This document shows, one piece after another, positions 11,687 to 24,335 of a stretch of 64,000 nucleotides of DNA (position 1 is the first letter of the stretch; the number at the start of each line of letters is the position of its first letter). The DNA comes from Tillandsia leiboldiana (taxonomy: Eukaryota > Streptophyta > Magnoliopsida > Poales > Bromeliaceae). The translations under genes and the position numbers were made by a program. Under the pieces are notes generated by a model. That model was not told where the DNA came from, made no database searches, and worked only from the letters and a program-made list of their open reading frames with translations. The DNA lies in the NCBI GenBank assembly GCA_029204045.2, contig CM055069.1:25400825-25464824 (forward strand), read 5' to 3'.

Positions 11687-12984
11687 CTAGGTGTATAGGT
11701 CGTTGAGGACTTAGAGACCCTAGGCTATTGGTTGGACAGTAGGATGACTGTCGTGAGAGACGTGACTTTAGCGAGAGTCCTGATCGAGTCTGCACCTCCC
11801 CCAGAGGATTGGGGCGAGTGATCTTACATGTTTATTCTCTAAAGTGGTTATGTTGGCTGCAGACAACATAATGCTTTAGAACGGGTAACACGCACAGAGA
11901 GAAAGAAAAAGGGACCCTCTCTCCTTCTCCCTATCCTCCTCTTCTGCTCTCTCGGGGAGCTTCGTCGAGGTTGACTTCGAACCCAAAAAGCGCATAGGAG
12001 TGGAGGATCGAGCTTTGGTGCGCGTGGGGGCTCGGAGAGCTTTGTGGCCAAGGTGAGAGTTTAGGATTTTTGAATTGAAATTTTGTTAAATCCTTTAAAA
12101 TTGAGATCATAGTAATCCCTGGATGATTCTACGCCTATTTAATCGAAGATTCTCTGTAAATTTTAGAGTTTTTGGAGAAATAGGATTTTAAGGTTAGATT
12201 TGGGGCTTTTGAGTTTTTGAAAGTTTACACCCAAATTGATTGTATTATTTTTAATTGAAGGTTAGAGAAGAGCCCCATGCAACTTTGATTTGAAAACGAC
12301 AAAGGCTATGGCGTTCAATTTTGAAAAGCAACCCAAAATGGGTATTTTTGTTCGTTAGTCGCGGTAAAACACTGAAACAACCGCGAGAACCCAATTGCAA
12401 GTGTCTACAAGCAATTAGGGGCGAACCGAGGTAGGTTGTGCATCACCTAAGTAATTAGGTCACTTCCAAGTCGAAAAAGTAAATTTAATATTAATTCATT
12501 TGATGCATGCAATGGTAGGTTAATTGGTAAAATGAGTAGACATAGATCGTATGCTACTTACGGTAAATTAATTATCATTGGACAAATAATACTAGGCAAG
12601 TGGGAAACATATAGGATATATATATATGCCTATGTATGGACAAGAATGTAGGTCGATTGTCTCTAGGAACATTAGAGAACTTGACAAGTAAGAAACAAGG
12701 TCTAGAGGTCTATAAAATCATGAATTCTAGGTATAAACAACTAGGATAAGGAAAGAACATGATTGTGTAGAAAACCTAGTGTCATTGAACATAGGTTGTA
12801 AAATATAGAGGCAAGAGAACCACTTGAACAAATAGTGTCACTGAACCTAGTGTCATGGAACATAGGTTGGAAATATAGTGGTTAGAGAGCCACGGAGACA
12901 GAACCTAGAAAGGTCGGCAAAATAGGGTTAACCGTGGACCTCTGAAACCTTGGGAGATGTTATTTCGGAATCCCTAACTATTAT

Positions 12985-13230
12985 CCTTGGGTACGTGTGG
13001 TGGATCCCTTCCCACTAGATGACAGGACCCGAGAATACGTGTGGTGGATCCCTGCCTATCAGGTACCCTATAGCTAGCACGTGTGGTGGATCCCGGCCAA
13101 GCATAGGGTGTATATTCGAGGGAGTGTGTAGGCATTTCCCCTCTGTTGGATACCATGTTGCCGAATGTGCGTGTGGTGTATCCCGCCTATCGATAAGGAT
13201 TGTGGCTAGGATGCGTGTAGGAGTTTCCCA
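12985..13230 (+). repeat. degenerate short tandem units
   Basis: A core of CGTGTGGTGGATCCC recurs at about 12992, 13038, 13081 and, altered, 13170 and 13213, at 43-90 bp spacing. It corresponds in position to the hairpin array of the intact family 2 LTR near 45000. Confidence 0.7.
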
Positions 13231-13650
13231 GCCCGATGCCGAGATGGAAGCGGTACTTCGCTGTTGATTGACTCAAGACCGAGTCGGGTGCTATAGCTAA
13301 GGTAAAGAGATTCTTAGATATGAACTAGAAATGGATAGTGAAATAGAAGTACATGTATAGTACCTCCTTGCGTTGATTTCATTATCGCATTAGTCGAGGC
13401 ATGGCATATGATTTATATTGCATATAGTATACATTTATATTTCTGCAAATTATTACTATATGCTCATATCACCTCCTTTAGACCTAGTGGGTCGAGCTTC
13501 TCGCTTGGATGGCCGTACCCATTGAGAACTATTTTTGTAGTTCTCACCCCCATGTTTTTCAGATCCTTTCGTAAGAAAAGCGGTGGCGCGAGGAAAGGGT
13601 GTAGTAGCGCCCTACCATTTTGAGACCGAAAAGGTGTAGGAACTACCTAA

Positions 13651-15577
13651 TCCTCTCTTTAATACTCTGTTTGGATCCGCCAATAGGACTTACCCTTGCG
13701 ATGCTGAGGATTTTACGATATATAGATGATTGTTTCAAGCTTCGAGCATTCTCAACCGACAAGCAAAGTTGTCACTTTGAGGATCTTAGGTTCTACCATG
13801 TGCTGATCAAAACTGTAGGTTCCCAACACATTTCGGAGTCTACTATGCTCTTTGTGAGGAATTTAGAGTTTCTTGTCATGATTGTTGTTGAATCATGGGA
13901 CCAAATAGGCAGGACTGGCAGCCATAAGTGTGGTGGTTTGTAGTTACCTTGCTTATCATAATTACTCTAGCATGGTCCTTCTATCTACTATCTTTTATGT
14001 TCTTGTTTATCATGTGATCATCGTGTTAATTTAATGTATGTTTTACAGTGTTTGTCCTGCAATACTTTATTTTGTGAAATTTGACCTAATGTTCCTTTTT
14101 CCTTACACTATTTAAAAGTATTTGCTTATTATCCCTTCTCAAACATGAAAAACTACAAAATAGATAGCAAGATAAGTTATCCACTTGAGAAGTGCAACTA
14201 GGTTTATAAAAGATTGCACGTTAGTTTGTAAATGTTACATTTTTATGTGTTTTAATACAATGTAGCATTTAGCCATCCTTTCTAATAGAAAATTCACATT
14301 AAAAATCCGACTCGTATTTCAAGTTTTCAACCACTTCATCGTCACTTGAAAAATCATCCTAAACCTTCATCTCTTTGCCAGCAGCAACAATAAGGTTAGA
14401 TTAAGAATTTAATTTGGAAAGAGGCTAAACCAAGAATTTCTTTGGTGTAGAGAGCTAGACAGGGAATAAAGTCACAAGAAGGGTTATTGCTTTATATATC
14501 AAAATAATTAGATAAACAACAAAATAACAGCAAAATCTTCTCTACTAGCCAAGACATCACCCTCAATAAGTTGATGATGAATTCCCGCTAGAAAAAAAAA
14601 GCAAAATAGGGAGATTTGTTTACAAAAGCTGAATGGTTGCTAGCTCATGCAAACAAGTTAAAACCATCAAGAATGTTCATGTTGTCGGATCGTTGGCGCT
14701 AACCATTAATTCCAAAAGCTCGAGCTGTTAGAAATACGCAACCAATTCACTTAAAGCGTACAAACACAGCGCCCACGGGTCTCGACCGGACTCAACCCAC
14801 CTGGACGTTGGGTCTATTGTTGGGCCTCTTGCCGTTAGGTCTATTGTGGACCGCAGCCCCACTAAACTTATTGGGCTCACCCAACTCAACTTATTAGTCT
14901 CCTGGGCCTATTGTCACGGGCAGGAAGTTGGACCTATTTTTAATCCATAAATAAATAGCCAACACATGTAAATAAAGACTAAATGAGAAAGAAATGAAAA
15001 CTCATTGATTAAAAGTGATGATTCAATAAGGGAGCGTTTGTTTGCAAGTGAAATCAGGTGTAACTGTAGTCACACTGAAACTCTAGTTTCCCCACAGTGA
15101 GTTTCTTCAATAGTAATTTGTTTTAATGAAAATCAATTGTCTGAAAGTCAGTTCTACTGTTTGTTTTGATGGATCTCACCTGAGGTGTACTTGAAATATT
15201 TATTTGATTATTTATGAAAAAATATTGAATTGACAATTGGATGGTTGAGGGGCCTTCATGCGTTTTTAACCTTTTAATTCAGAAGTTACATAAAAACTAC
15301 GCTAACGATAGGCTCGGATCAAAAAATTGATTTTTAGTACTAATTAGCATAGATGGAACTACCTACGCTCCACCAGGGGAGAAGTCACTTATGTGCAACT
15401 CAAGGGTCGAAGTGCAAGTCCAGTTGCATTATGTTTTTTCACTTCCTCAAACCAAACAGGGAACTATTCACGGACACTGGAAATATAGTTACACCCTCAT
15501 TACTTTCGCCAAAATAAAGGTCCCCTAAGAGTAGCATAGTATTTTAAGGGATATAACGAAAAGAATAGAAAACATAC
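13651..15577. other. intron sequence with a MITE-like insertion
   Basis: Mostly AT-rich and unclassified. At 14700-14930 a segment rich in TTGGGTCTATTG and GGGCC strings resembles a TRIM or LTR relic, but no repeat pair was found. At 15030-15463 the ends GGGAGCGTTTGTTTG and, inverted, TTCCCTGTTTGGTTTG form imperfect terminal inverted repeats, as in MITEs. Confidence 0.5.
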
Positions 15578-15634
15578 AGACTTTCCGACTCCAGCTTGCC
15601 CAGTGAGAAGAAGAGTGCAGTTCCTAGATCCTTG
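15578..15634 (-). CDS. RAD17: RAD17 Walker A exon (19 codons)
   Basis: A 57-nt phase-0 exon encoding the strand and P-loop of the AAA+ domain, ending LLLTGQAGVGKS. The acceptor is TTTTAACAG and the donor TCT|GTATGT. The Lys of GKS binds ATP phosphates in this family. The exon ends directly after GKS; the next residues (ATIH) come from an exon 11.7 kb away. Skipping this exon would remove the nucleotide-binding loop while keeping the frame. Confidence 0.92.
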
Positions 15635-15779
15635 CTGTTAAAAGCAGAAAAGTCATACAGAATCAGTTATGTGCTACAACAAAGGGAGGTAACACTTTTC
15701 TGTGCAAAGCTGCAAGCACACAAAACACTTTTCTTGCCTGACCACTACATAAAAAGAGAGGAAATTCAATAATTAACTA

Positions 15780-16235
15780 AGGGGAAAAAGCTCTGGAACC
15801 ACTCGACATTTAGCCCACTAGCAATTCATCACCCAAAGTTTAAAAGTTCAAATTAACCATACCACCAGAGCAAACTATTTGTTGCAATTAACCACCTTTG
15901 CATCAGTCCTGTCAAGTTACAGTGAAAAAAATGACAAATCACCACCTGAACTTCAACAAATCAGATATCACCATCTGAACTATAGCCATATTGTAAATCA
16001 CCACCAAAACTTTTGCCAGATTACATATCACCAGCTGAACTTTAAACTTTGGTGCTATCAGAAAGCCCGAAAAATATTTTTCATATAACATGACAGTCAC
16101 GTGCTCACAGTACATTAATAAGTTAATGGAAAGATCAAGCAAGGTGCTTGATTGCCATGAATTGATTGTTTTGGTGGTAAATTTAAGCTTTTTAAAATTC
16201 AGGTGGCAAATTGCAATCATCCCAAACATCCGGTG
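15780..16235. repeat. MITE-like repeat with internal near-repeats
   Basis: The string ATCACCA-CTGAAC recurs about every 35-40 bp between 15935 and 16045. The right side (about 16160-16230) holds an inverted counterpart of the left. Plant MITEs of this look are common; I cannot assign the family or the TSD. Confidence 0.45.
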
Positions 16236-16921
16236 ATTCTGGGACTACTTTTCCTTTGAGTAAATAATCAACACTAACAATAACATATGATGATCGGTCA
16301 CTGTTTAAAGGTCAAACTGTCCTATACTCCTACATACAAGAAAATAAGCAACGACTATGTCAAAGAATTTCAACACAGCATTAGCATTTTGATTTCTTTT
16401 AAAGAGTATCAGTAATAAAGTGAAGAATCTACCAAAATTTCCTGCTTCTAAACTTGTCTTTATAACATTATTTAGTTAAAAGAATGATGTTACAAGAGGA
16501 AAACTACAATTAGTACCACCAATGATGATTAAGATATAAATTCAACAACAAAGTATTTGCTTGAAGTCAGCTGTACGGATGCTTTCTTTTCTCAGCAATC
16601 TTGGGCCAGAGTACTTGCACAATCAGTGCTACCATGCTTCTTTTCACAACTCCTCCTAACTTGATTTTGTCCTACTCTCTCAATCTCCATAGGTGCCTTC
16701 GACTTGAATGAAATCACTCTTCTTTCTAACATAAATTTGTATAATCTTTCAAATAGAAATAAACACTAGCATCACTTAAAATCCCCATACTAAACTTCTC
16801 ATAATAATCATTTTTCAGACAGGTGTAGTATATGACAAACAAATTCGGTGACACTACACACCAAATAAATACATAGCAGCGCAAGGCCTCAATAGGATGG
16901 TATTTTGAGGGTTATTAGTTA
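16236..16921. other. intron sequence, unclassified
   Basis: AT-rich sequence of 686 bp with no recognisable element. Confidence 0.5.
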
Positions 16922-17170
16922 TTAGTATAAATCTCTTAGTGAAGAAGACAGCCGGTGAGGTAAAAATCCTAACTCTTTTTTTATTGATGAAATTTATCAA
17001 TGAAAATAAAAAAGAGGGCTCAACCTCTTATTTACAAGCATAGAAACCATAATTTGAGTAGGAATACTAAGTTAATATGAATCAAAGTAAATAATTTATA
17101 ATATTCCTAAAGAAAAAATTAAACTAAGAACCCTACTTCTAAGTTCTAATATGAATAGATGATTGTAAAC

Positions 17171-18050
17171 ATTTCCTCCCCAATAAGTGGGTGTTTGGCC
17201 AAACTTTTGAAAAGTGATTTTAGAACCAAAATAATTTTTGGCTCAATAGAGTGTTTGACAACTTATTTCCAAAGTCTGATTTTGATTTTTACAATCAGTG
17301 TTCTGATTTTCGAGGCCCAAAATCAAAAGCAGCTAAAACCTTCTTCTCAAAATCTGATTATTCTGAATTTGGACTCAAATTTTAAATTTTAAATTTTATT
17401 TTACATTCAAAATTTAAATTTAAATTCAATTTTACATATTCAATAATAAATGCTATACTCTGTTTTCGATTATCTAATAAATCATTTAATGAAAGTAGAT
17501 TATCTTACCATTAATTTCACGACTTTCATGATCTCTATATTTGAATTTTTAAATTTCAAATTTTAATTTTTGAATTTCAAAATTTTAAATTTTAAATTTA
17601 GATATTAATTCACATTTTAAATTTCAAAATTTAAAATTATAAGTTTTAATTTTCAAATTACAAATTTAAAATTTTTAAATTCAAATTTGTAAATTTTAAT
17701 TTTAAATTTTAAGTTTCAAATTTTAAATATTCAAATTCTAAATTTTAAATTTCAAATTTTAAATTCTAAATTTCAAATTTCAAATTTTAAATTTAAATTT
17801 AAATTTAAATTTAAATTCAATTTTAAATTCAAAATTTAAATTATTTTAAAATAAAATTCAGTAAAAAATTATTATTTGCAAATAGTAAAAAGTTTTTGCC
17901 AAACAGATTTACAAATCACTTCAGAAAAATCACTTTTCATCTAAACTTAGTCAAATGCTCTACAACTTTTAATCAAAATTAATTCTCCAAACCAAAATCA
18001 ATTCTGCAGAAATAACTTTTTCCAGAATCTACGCCAAATGGGCCTAAGAT
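17171..18050. repeat. MITE with an AAATTT-rich core
   Basis: The left end GGGTGTTTGGCCAAAC and the inverted right end (GGCCCATTTGGCGTAG) are imperfect inverted repeats of the kind seen in hAT-like MITEs. The core, 17380-17860, is an almost pure A/T stretch of alternating AAATTT and TTTAAA strings with no coding content. Confidence 0.55.
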
Positions 18051-18061
18051 GCGCCTTGACC

Positions 18062-18334
18062 TCAAGGTGCAAGGTTAGGATGCTTCCATATCATTTCATC
18101 TTCATCCTCCCATATAGCTTCATCTTGCGGCCACTTATTCCATCTTACTAGAATCTCTGTCGTCATTCTCCCATCAACGCAACGACATCGCTTGGCCAAA
18201 ATGTTTTTTGGAGTCGGCATATTCTCCACAAGTTCGAGGGGAAGCTCGGTAGTGGCATCTGGTTCTCCAGTGTATGCCTTGAGTTTCAAAATATGAAAAA
18301 TGTTGTGAATAGTCGTTGTGGAAGGAAGTTCCAA
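18062..18334 (-). pseudogene. Ty3 integrase tail with chromodomain (remnant)
   Basis: A 90-codon open frame. The N-terminal part has IHNIFHILKLKAYTG, the conserved end of the Ty3 integrase C-terminal domain. It is followed by a chromodomain with EILVRWNKWPQDEAIWED and its aromatic residues. This marks a chromovirus; the domain is thought to guide insertion into heterochromatin. It is cut off from the rest of pol, so it is a fragment of the deleted element at 16922-25949. Confidence 0.85.
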
Positions 18335-18790
18335 TCAATAATCTAAAATGGTTTGTAAAATTTGGGGCAAAGCTTCCAAAATTTCTATTGGTATTGGAAC
18401 TATTTTTAGGGTTTCTCCATGGGATTCAAGAGATCAAATTCATCTCTTTGGACGAAGAGCTTCACAAGGCGGAGAATATCAGCGAAAAATAGTGATCTCT
18501 CTCTTGCTCCATTGCTTTCTTTGAATTAGAAGCATATTAAGTGTGGGTATTAAGAAGCTAAAAATGAATTTTTACATGTGAGGTAAAAATTAGGGTTTTC
18601 ACCTATATGTAGCAAAATAGGTAAAAAATATACATGCATGAAATGGAGATGAAAATCCAAATAAGGGTCTAAAGGTGTGGCGTCTAACTTAGGTACAACC
18701 TAAGGTGAACTTAGAGATATATGAACTCTAGGTTAAATGTAAGTTAGAGAACAAGTTGGTGATTATTGGACATGTGTTACAACCCTAGAA

Positions 18791-19135
18791 GCACGGATTT
18801 AAGTGCCGTGGCACGGGGTCGAGCCGAAAACTTGCCGGCATGGTACGGCACAGTGTGTGCCGAGCCGCGCCGATGAGTGCCGGTCACAAAAAATACATGC
18901 GTGCCGACACATAATGGCATGAAATATTTATTTTCTTTAGCAACAAAATTTTTTAATTGCTTATTATGTATCTTTATCAAATATTTTGAACTTTATTGAG
19001 AAAATTACTTAGTAATTTTAAGAAAAAGGATTTTGAACTGTGCCATTGGCACGGGGGTTGTATCGTGCCGGTATCTTGTTAGCACGGTACGGCACGGTGG
19101 ATACGGCCCGTGCCGATGGATAATTAAATCCTTGC
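18791..19135. mobile_element. 345-bp TIR element of the GTGCCGTGGCACGG type
   Basis: The left end GCACGGATTTAAGTGCCG and the inverted right end AGCAAGGATTTAA share a terminal motif. The sub-terminal GTGCCGTGGCACGG is self-complementary. The ends match those of the larger element at 20521-25346, so the two belong to one non-autonomous DNA transposon family. No clear target duplication. Confidence 0.55.
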
Positions 19136-19269
19136 TCCATATGTATTCAATACAAGCCCTAGATAGGTTCTTGCAGTTTTACCAAAACTTCCAATAGCCT
19201 CTAGATTCTTCGTCGTCTTCGTATTGATGTTGATTAAGCACTCTTTGATTGTCGCCAGACGGAGGAGCT

Positions 19270-19660
19270 TGGTTTTTCATTTTTCATTCAATAGTACGCA
19301 AGGTAGTTAGATCAGTTCCATGGCAAATTCTGGACCCAACATTAGCCATCTGGGACTTGATTGGATGGCACCGTCTTTTGGCAGAAAGCCAGTGCTCAAG
19401 GCTGTAAATAATTGCATCATCTAAGCAATTGAGGTCTGCATAATCTAAATTTGTTGATTTTGACGTTTTTCCATGGTTTAAATTTGCTGATTTTGACGTT
19501 GTTCTGCAGCCTGAATATGCTGATTTTGACATTGTTCTATGGCTTGAATTTGATGGCTAATTTCCTCCCACCATGCATCATCAGATACTGCTTCACCTTC
19601 ATCTAATTGGTCATCAAGTGGCAGAAACATATTTTCCAAGATCCTTTTTTGGTGCCATGC
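19270..19660 (-). pseudogene. gag-like remnant
   Basis: On the minus strand this region encodes an acidic start and then a Gln/Asn-rich stretch, with an 82-codon open frame at 19284-19532 (MSKSAYSGCRTTSK at its start). Its place between the primer binding site and the chromodomain remnant suggests gag. There is no zinc knuckle and no firm homology. Confidence 0.3.
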
Positions 19661-20520
19661 ATAAAATTTTAAAGAAAATTGAGTACAATTAATTAAGAAC
19701 GAGTGCGAAAAACTTAGCTGGTCTCAAATCCGACTTGAACTAAAGCAGAAATAATAATTGGTCTCTGATTAATTAAGTATGGCTCGCATTTGACTCGAAT
19801 CAGAATGTAGTAGGCTCAACTTGGCTTAAGAAAATAGCTGGTTGGATCCGGTTTGGTTTTAAATTGATTAATTAAACCAGCCTCCCCAAACCTAATTAAG
19901 TTCCAGAAGCTTGTAGCGGGTTTGACACTTGAGTTGAAATCTGCTTTATAACAATCCAGAGAAGGAAAAAAAAAAACAGGTGAATTCCTGCTTCGATGTG
20001 TCACGTACCACAATTTTCAACAACATGTATAGTATATCTCGACATTAAATTGAAGACGACAGAACCAATACCATGATGGTTGTAGAAACCCTAGGTCTTC
20101 TTCTTTTACTCCTCTCGGCCGAATCCACCCATACAAAAGCCCTACTGAGCCTCCCTCTCAATCAAAACCTAGGTCAGAATGTTTGGTTTAGAATCAACTA
20201 TCCCCCAATATGTTTGGTTTGGAATAACAATAGGAATCAGAATAGTTGATTTCTGTTTTCACTATTTGGTTGAGATAGGAAATATTTGGCTATCAAAAAA
20301 ATAATTAAAACAAAATTTAAATTAAAATATTAAATATAAAACACAAGATTAATTTAAAATTGAGTACACAACTCAAAACATAATTAAATTTATAATTTAA
20401 ATTCAAACTAAATATTAAATATTAAAAAAGTACATCAAAATTTTAAAATGATAAGCCAAAATATTAAATGTAAAGTTTAAAAAACAATTTAAATTTTAAA
20501 ATTGAGTGGAGATGTCAAAA
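19661..20520. other. unclassified AT-rich stretch inside the deleted Ty3 element
   Basis: About 860 bp without a recognisable gene or repeat. TGTTTGGTTTGGAATA-like sequence near 20207 resembles a MITE end, and 20320-20510 is an AAATTTAAA-rich stretch like the core at 17380-17860. Confidence 0.4.
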
Positions 20521-20563
20521 TCAAGGAATAAAGTGCCGTGGCACGGGGGCGTGCTGTTGTCTG

Positions 20564-22825
20564 TGTAATATCACGACTTTTCGTGTAACGTTTTACCCTC
20601 CTGCTAATAAAGTATAGGTTAGAGGAAACCGAATTAACGGGTTTACTTAAGTTGATAATCTTGAGGTGCGGGTATTTTTCTGTGATAGAGCTCGAAAAAA
20701 CGGTGAACGCGGTGCGACCGGATCCGAATTCCGACTTACAGATCCCCCAGAAAGGGGTTTTTAGGATCGCGGTAACCGTAGTGTGCATCGGAATCCGTGC
20801 AAGAGATCGTGCACGCTTTTCGAGGAGATAAGGAATTATCTCTTATGAATAAATAATTAATTAATTAACTATTAAATACCCGGATTTGGATTTCTACGGT
20901 ACGTATCAAGAAAGAGAAATCGTTTTTCCGAAAAGAAACCCTAGCCGGAGAGAAAAGAAAGAAAGAAAGAGAAAGCGGAGGGACCCTATCATCCCCGATC
21001 AACGTGCCGAAGCCGGGAGCGTGAACGGATCGCCTTCTCCGACGAAATCGTGGTAAGCGACTCTCTCTTCCGAAGTCGTTTTGGGGTTTTCCTCTGTTTT
21101 TGGTTTCGCCGCCGCCGCCGCCGCCGCGAAACCCTAGGGCATCGCCGCCGCTGCCGCACCTTGAGCGGTGCCGCGCGGGGCAGGGACCCGCGCTGCCGCA
21201 TAGCACGCAGCGCAGGCGCCGCGCGGGGCAGGTGCCCGCACGGCCACACCATGTGCGGCGCAGCGCGGGGCAGGCGCCCGCGCGGCTGGACCGCATGCGG
21301 CGCGCGCGTGCCGCGCGGGGCTGGAACCCACGTGGTCGCGCCGCATGCGCCGCGCAGGGCAGGAGCCCGCGCGGCCGCCGCTCGCACCGGGGATGAAGCC
21401 CGCGCGGCCGCAGCACGCGCCGCGCGGGACCGGAGCCCGCGCCGCGTAGGGCAAGCGCCTGCGCGGCTGCACCGCACGCGGTGCGCATGCCGCGCGGGGG
21501 GCCGCTTCGTCGCCGCCGCCACCGCGAGTCGAAGCGCTTCCAGAGTCATGTTTCTCTTATAAGAGTTTTATCTTACCTGTTATGCCCTGTTGGGGGGACT
21601 TTCTTTTAGGTCCGGTTGTCGTCCGAATGTGCGGGTCGATTTGCGGAGTTCCGATCGACGCGATTTGAGGTGGGTACCTTTTGGTGTTTTCTGTGTAATG
21701 TCGTTCCCGTGTATTTTGTGTGATTAAAATAGATGTTTTGGTAAACTGTCTAACCCCATTGCATGTGAATCCCGTTTTATATTCTAACTGAGGCGGCTGA
21801 GGTCGCGGTGCTGTTTTATATGCTCATATTTGCTTACACGCATACCGGCGGTCTGGCCACCGCACAGGGTGTATTTTTCCGGAAATATGGTAAGGTTACC
21901 CGTGTACCCCACGACTAGGGATGATGGGGACCCCTCACGGTGAGGCGACTGCTCCTTGGGCAGTAGAGAGATTGGAGGCACCAAGAAAAAGAGCGCGGTA
22001 TCTGGGGTTGGTGCCCAGCATGTTTTAAATCTGGGGTAGGTGCCCAGCGTGATTGTGACAGGGATTTGGCGATTCATGAGGGGAAAGTGAATGCGCTGGT
22101 GTATCGGTTTGTCATTTCAGTTTATAGCATTTACTTGTTTATAATCTACTTTATCAGTCACTGACTACCCACACTGTGATAGGTCCAAGCAGGGGTGGGA
22201 ACCGGGGCGACGGTGAGGCAGCGTTTAGAGGACCCTAGCCATTGAGGCTATTAAACTTTTCAGTTTTATGGTTATCCTTCTTTGTTTTGGTTAGCATGTC
22301 TATGATTGCTTGTGAATGGTTTATTGTGGATGTTGGATGGAGATCTTAGCGTAGGAATGACTTCTTATATCTGTGATGGTTGAGATTTATGAATGCGGCT
22401 TGTTTTCAAATATAAACATAGTTTCAAAAGCGTTTTCAAACCAAGTGTCGTGTGGGCACTGATTTCTAAACCCGTGGATTTATCCTTTCAAGCAATGTTG
22501 CCGCGTAAAAGAGATTGCGAAAGCGTTTTGTAAAATCGGGTATCGTGTGGACACCGTCTTTCAAACCTATGGATTTATCCTTTCAAAAAGTGTGGTGATT
22601 ATGATCGGTATGGTTAGGTCTGATCTCTCCTTATTATTGCTCAATGATTGCATGGTTAAAGTACTAGTCGTGTTCGGAACGCCGTGCATATACAAAGGAG
22701 GCTCCGCCCGTTTGGGGAGTGAATTTGTATATATGGCGGGTCTGGCGGGCACCGGAGGCAGGGTTCATCTCAAGAAAAAAATATATATACGTTTTCCGCT
22801 CTTTTAGAACCTCCGGGGCGTGACA
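20564..22825 (+). mobile_element. solo LTR, family 3, TSD GTCTG
   Basis: The 2262-bp copy runs from TGTAATATCACGAC to CGGGGCGTGACA and is flanked on both sides by GTCTG (20559-20563 and 22826-22830). It matches the LTRs of the complete element at 52196-61082 throughout. The GC-rich tandem block is at 21105-21530. A TTTGAGGTGGGTA site lies near 21664. No internal sequence is present, so it arose by LTR-LTR recombination. Confidence 0.93.
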
Positions 22826-23804
22826 GTCTGCCTGGCACGATACGGCACAGGCATGCTTCCGTGCCGACACGTGGCACGCTTGCGTGCCAATGGATACGCA
22901 TGACCTCCCAGTGGCACGCTCTGACATATTTTTTTTTATAATTTTTTTGTTCCTAATAAGCTTTTATAATATTATTTTGAAAGATTTAGTCAAATAATTA
23001 TGAATATTGACTATATAGAGCTTACTTTACTAATCAATTAATATAATGGTAAGTTTTTTTAAATATAAAAAAAAATTATACCTCATAGAGAATAGAAATT
23101 AAAATATAATAATAAAATTTACTAGTAAAATTCATTCAAGAAAGTTAGAAAAAGAACAACATGCTGAAAAAGAACAACATGAGAAATAAATTATATGACA
23201 AATAAATTAAATAAATTTAAGTATCAATTGATTTAATTTAGTTTTTAATTTTATTAGTATTTTAAATTTTTTAAATTAAAAAATAAAATTTTTAAAGTAA
23301 AAATTATTTTTATCGCAAATCTTATATAAAATACTAGATCTATCCAAAATAATTTTAAATTTAACTATATAATAATTAAATCAAGTATATCTATTTTCAA
23401 CTTTTTTATAAACTACAGATAAAAAACTATCTAGTTTTATATTTTTTTAAAAAAAAGCTTTACAAATTAAAAATATTCAAATAAAAAAACGTGGGATACA
23501 AAGGCAAATCCCAAAAAAAAAAAATCACAAAAAAAAAAAAAATTCGAATGAAGAACATAAGGACATATCAAAAAAAAAAAGTTACGAAAAGAAAAAAAAA
23601 AAAGAAGATGAGAGACACAAAAGCCGACCAAATAAATAAATAAATAAATCTTCAAAAGAAAAAAAAGACTCACAAAAAAAAACAATCAAAACTACTTTGA
23701 GAGAGAGAGATAGAGAGAGGAGGGGGCGGCATAAAAAAAAAAAAAAAAACAAAAAAAAAGGAAAAAAAAAAAAGAACGGCATGTGTCGCCTGGGCCGCGG
23801 GATA

Positions 23805-24335
23805 CCCACGCGGGTATCGCGCTGTCTAGCGCAATACCCTCGCATCGCGGCACAGGGGGTGTCGTGGCACCCCCTCGGTACCTTGCCCCCATATTGGGGG
23901 CAAGGTACGTGCCGCCCCATGCCGTAAGGCACGGGGCGGCACTTCATAGTTCATACCCAGGTCAAAATATAAAATTAATTTTCAATTCGATTCAAATTCA
24001 ATCTTTAAATTACAATTTAAATTCCAATTTGAATCCATAAATTTGATTTAAAACTTAAAATTTGAACATAAAGTTTAAATTTAGTTTTAAATCTAAATTC
24101 ATAGATGAAATTGAAAATGCTTGATTGAGTTAAAATTTTAATTTAAGTTTGAATCAAAATCTAAAATTAAAATTTAATTTCTAAATACCAAGGTTTAAAG
24201 AGGGCACGGTACAGGAGGGGTATAGCCCCCCCCCCCCCTCCCCCCCGCGTCTCGAGCGATACCTTTGGTATCGCTCGAGACATGGCGATACCCAAAGGGG
24301 TATCGCCGTGCCGTGCCGAGCGGCACGGCAGCCAT
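23805..24335. repeat. two clusters of GC-rich palindromes in AT-rich DNA
   Basis: Perfect or near-perfect hairpins stand in DNA that is otherwise mostly A/T. Examples: GATACCC/GGGTATC near 23810; GTACCTTGCCCCC/GGGGGCAAGGTAC near 23890; GTGCCGCCCC/GGGGCGGCAC near 23925; TCTCGAGCGATACC (24250-24263) with GGTATCGCTCGAGA (24267-24280); GGCGATACC (24284-24292) with GGTATCGCC (24299-24307). Confidence 0.85.

Larger units (their letters stand above)
11667..13650 (+). mobile_element. short internal stub, then truncated family 2-like LTR
   Basis: The first 200 bp continue the element above. From about 11880 the sequence follows the order of the family 2 LTR at 43392-45901: a leader-like segment, a block of short tandem units, and near 13496-13545 the AGTGGGT/ACCCATT and GAGAACTA/TAGTTCTC hairpin pair. 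The expected 3' end (ACGTGACA) is missing, so the copy is truncated near 13625-13650. Confidence 0.6.
3834..15577. other. RAD17 giant intron (about 11.7 kb)
   Basis: Intron between the Walker A exon and the exon starting ATIH. It is filled by LTR-type sequence at about 4900-13650 and MITE-like sequence near 15030-15463. Transposons read mostly on the + strand, antisense to RAD17. Confidence 0.88.

Noticed and set aside
12985..13230. Tandem GTGGATCCC units as a satellite or telomere-like array
   Set aside because: Only four or five degenerate units, in the same place as the hairpin array of an intact family 2 LTR.
14690..14930. A further TRIM element
   Set aside because: The style fits, but I could not find a second terminal repeat or a primer binding site.
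20865..21562. Several long Arg/Ala-rich open frames on both strands
   Set aside because: All six frames are open because the block is made of GC-rich hairpin repeats in the family 3 LTR. No codon-level conservation; same for 52517-53170 and 59290-59852.
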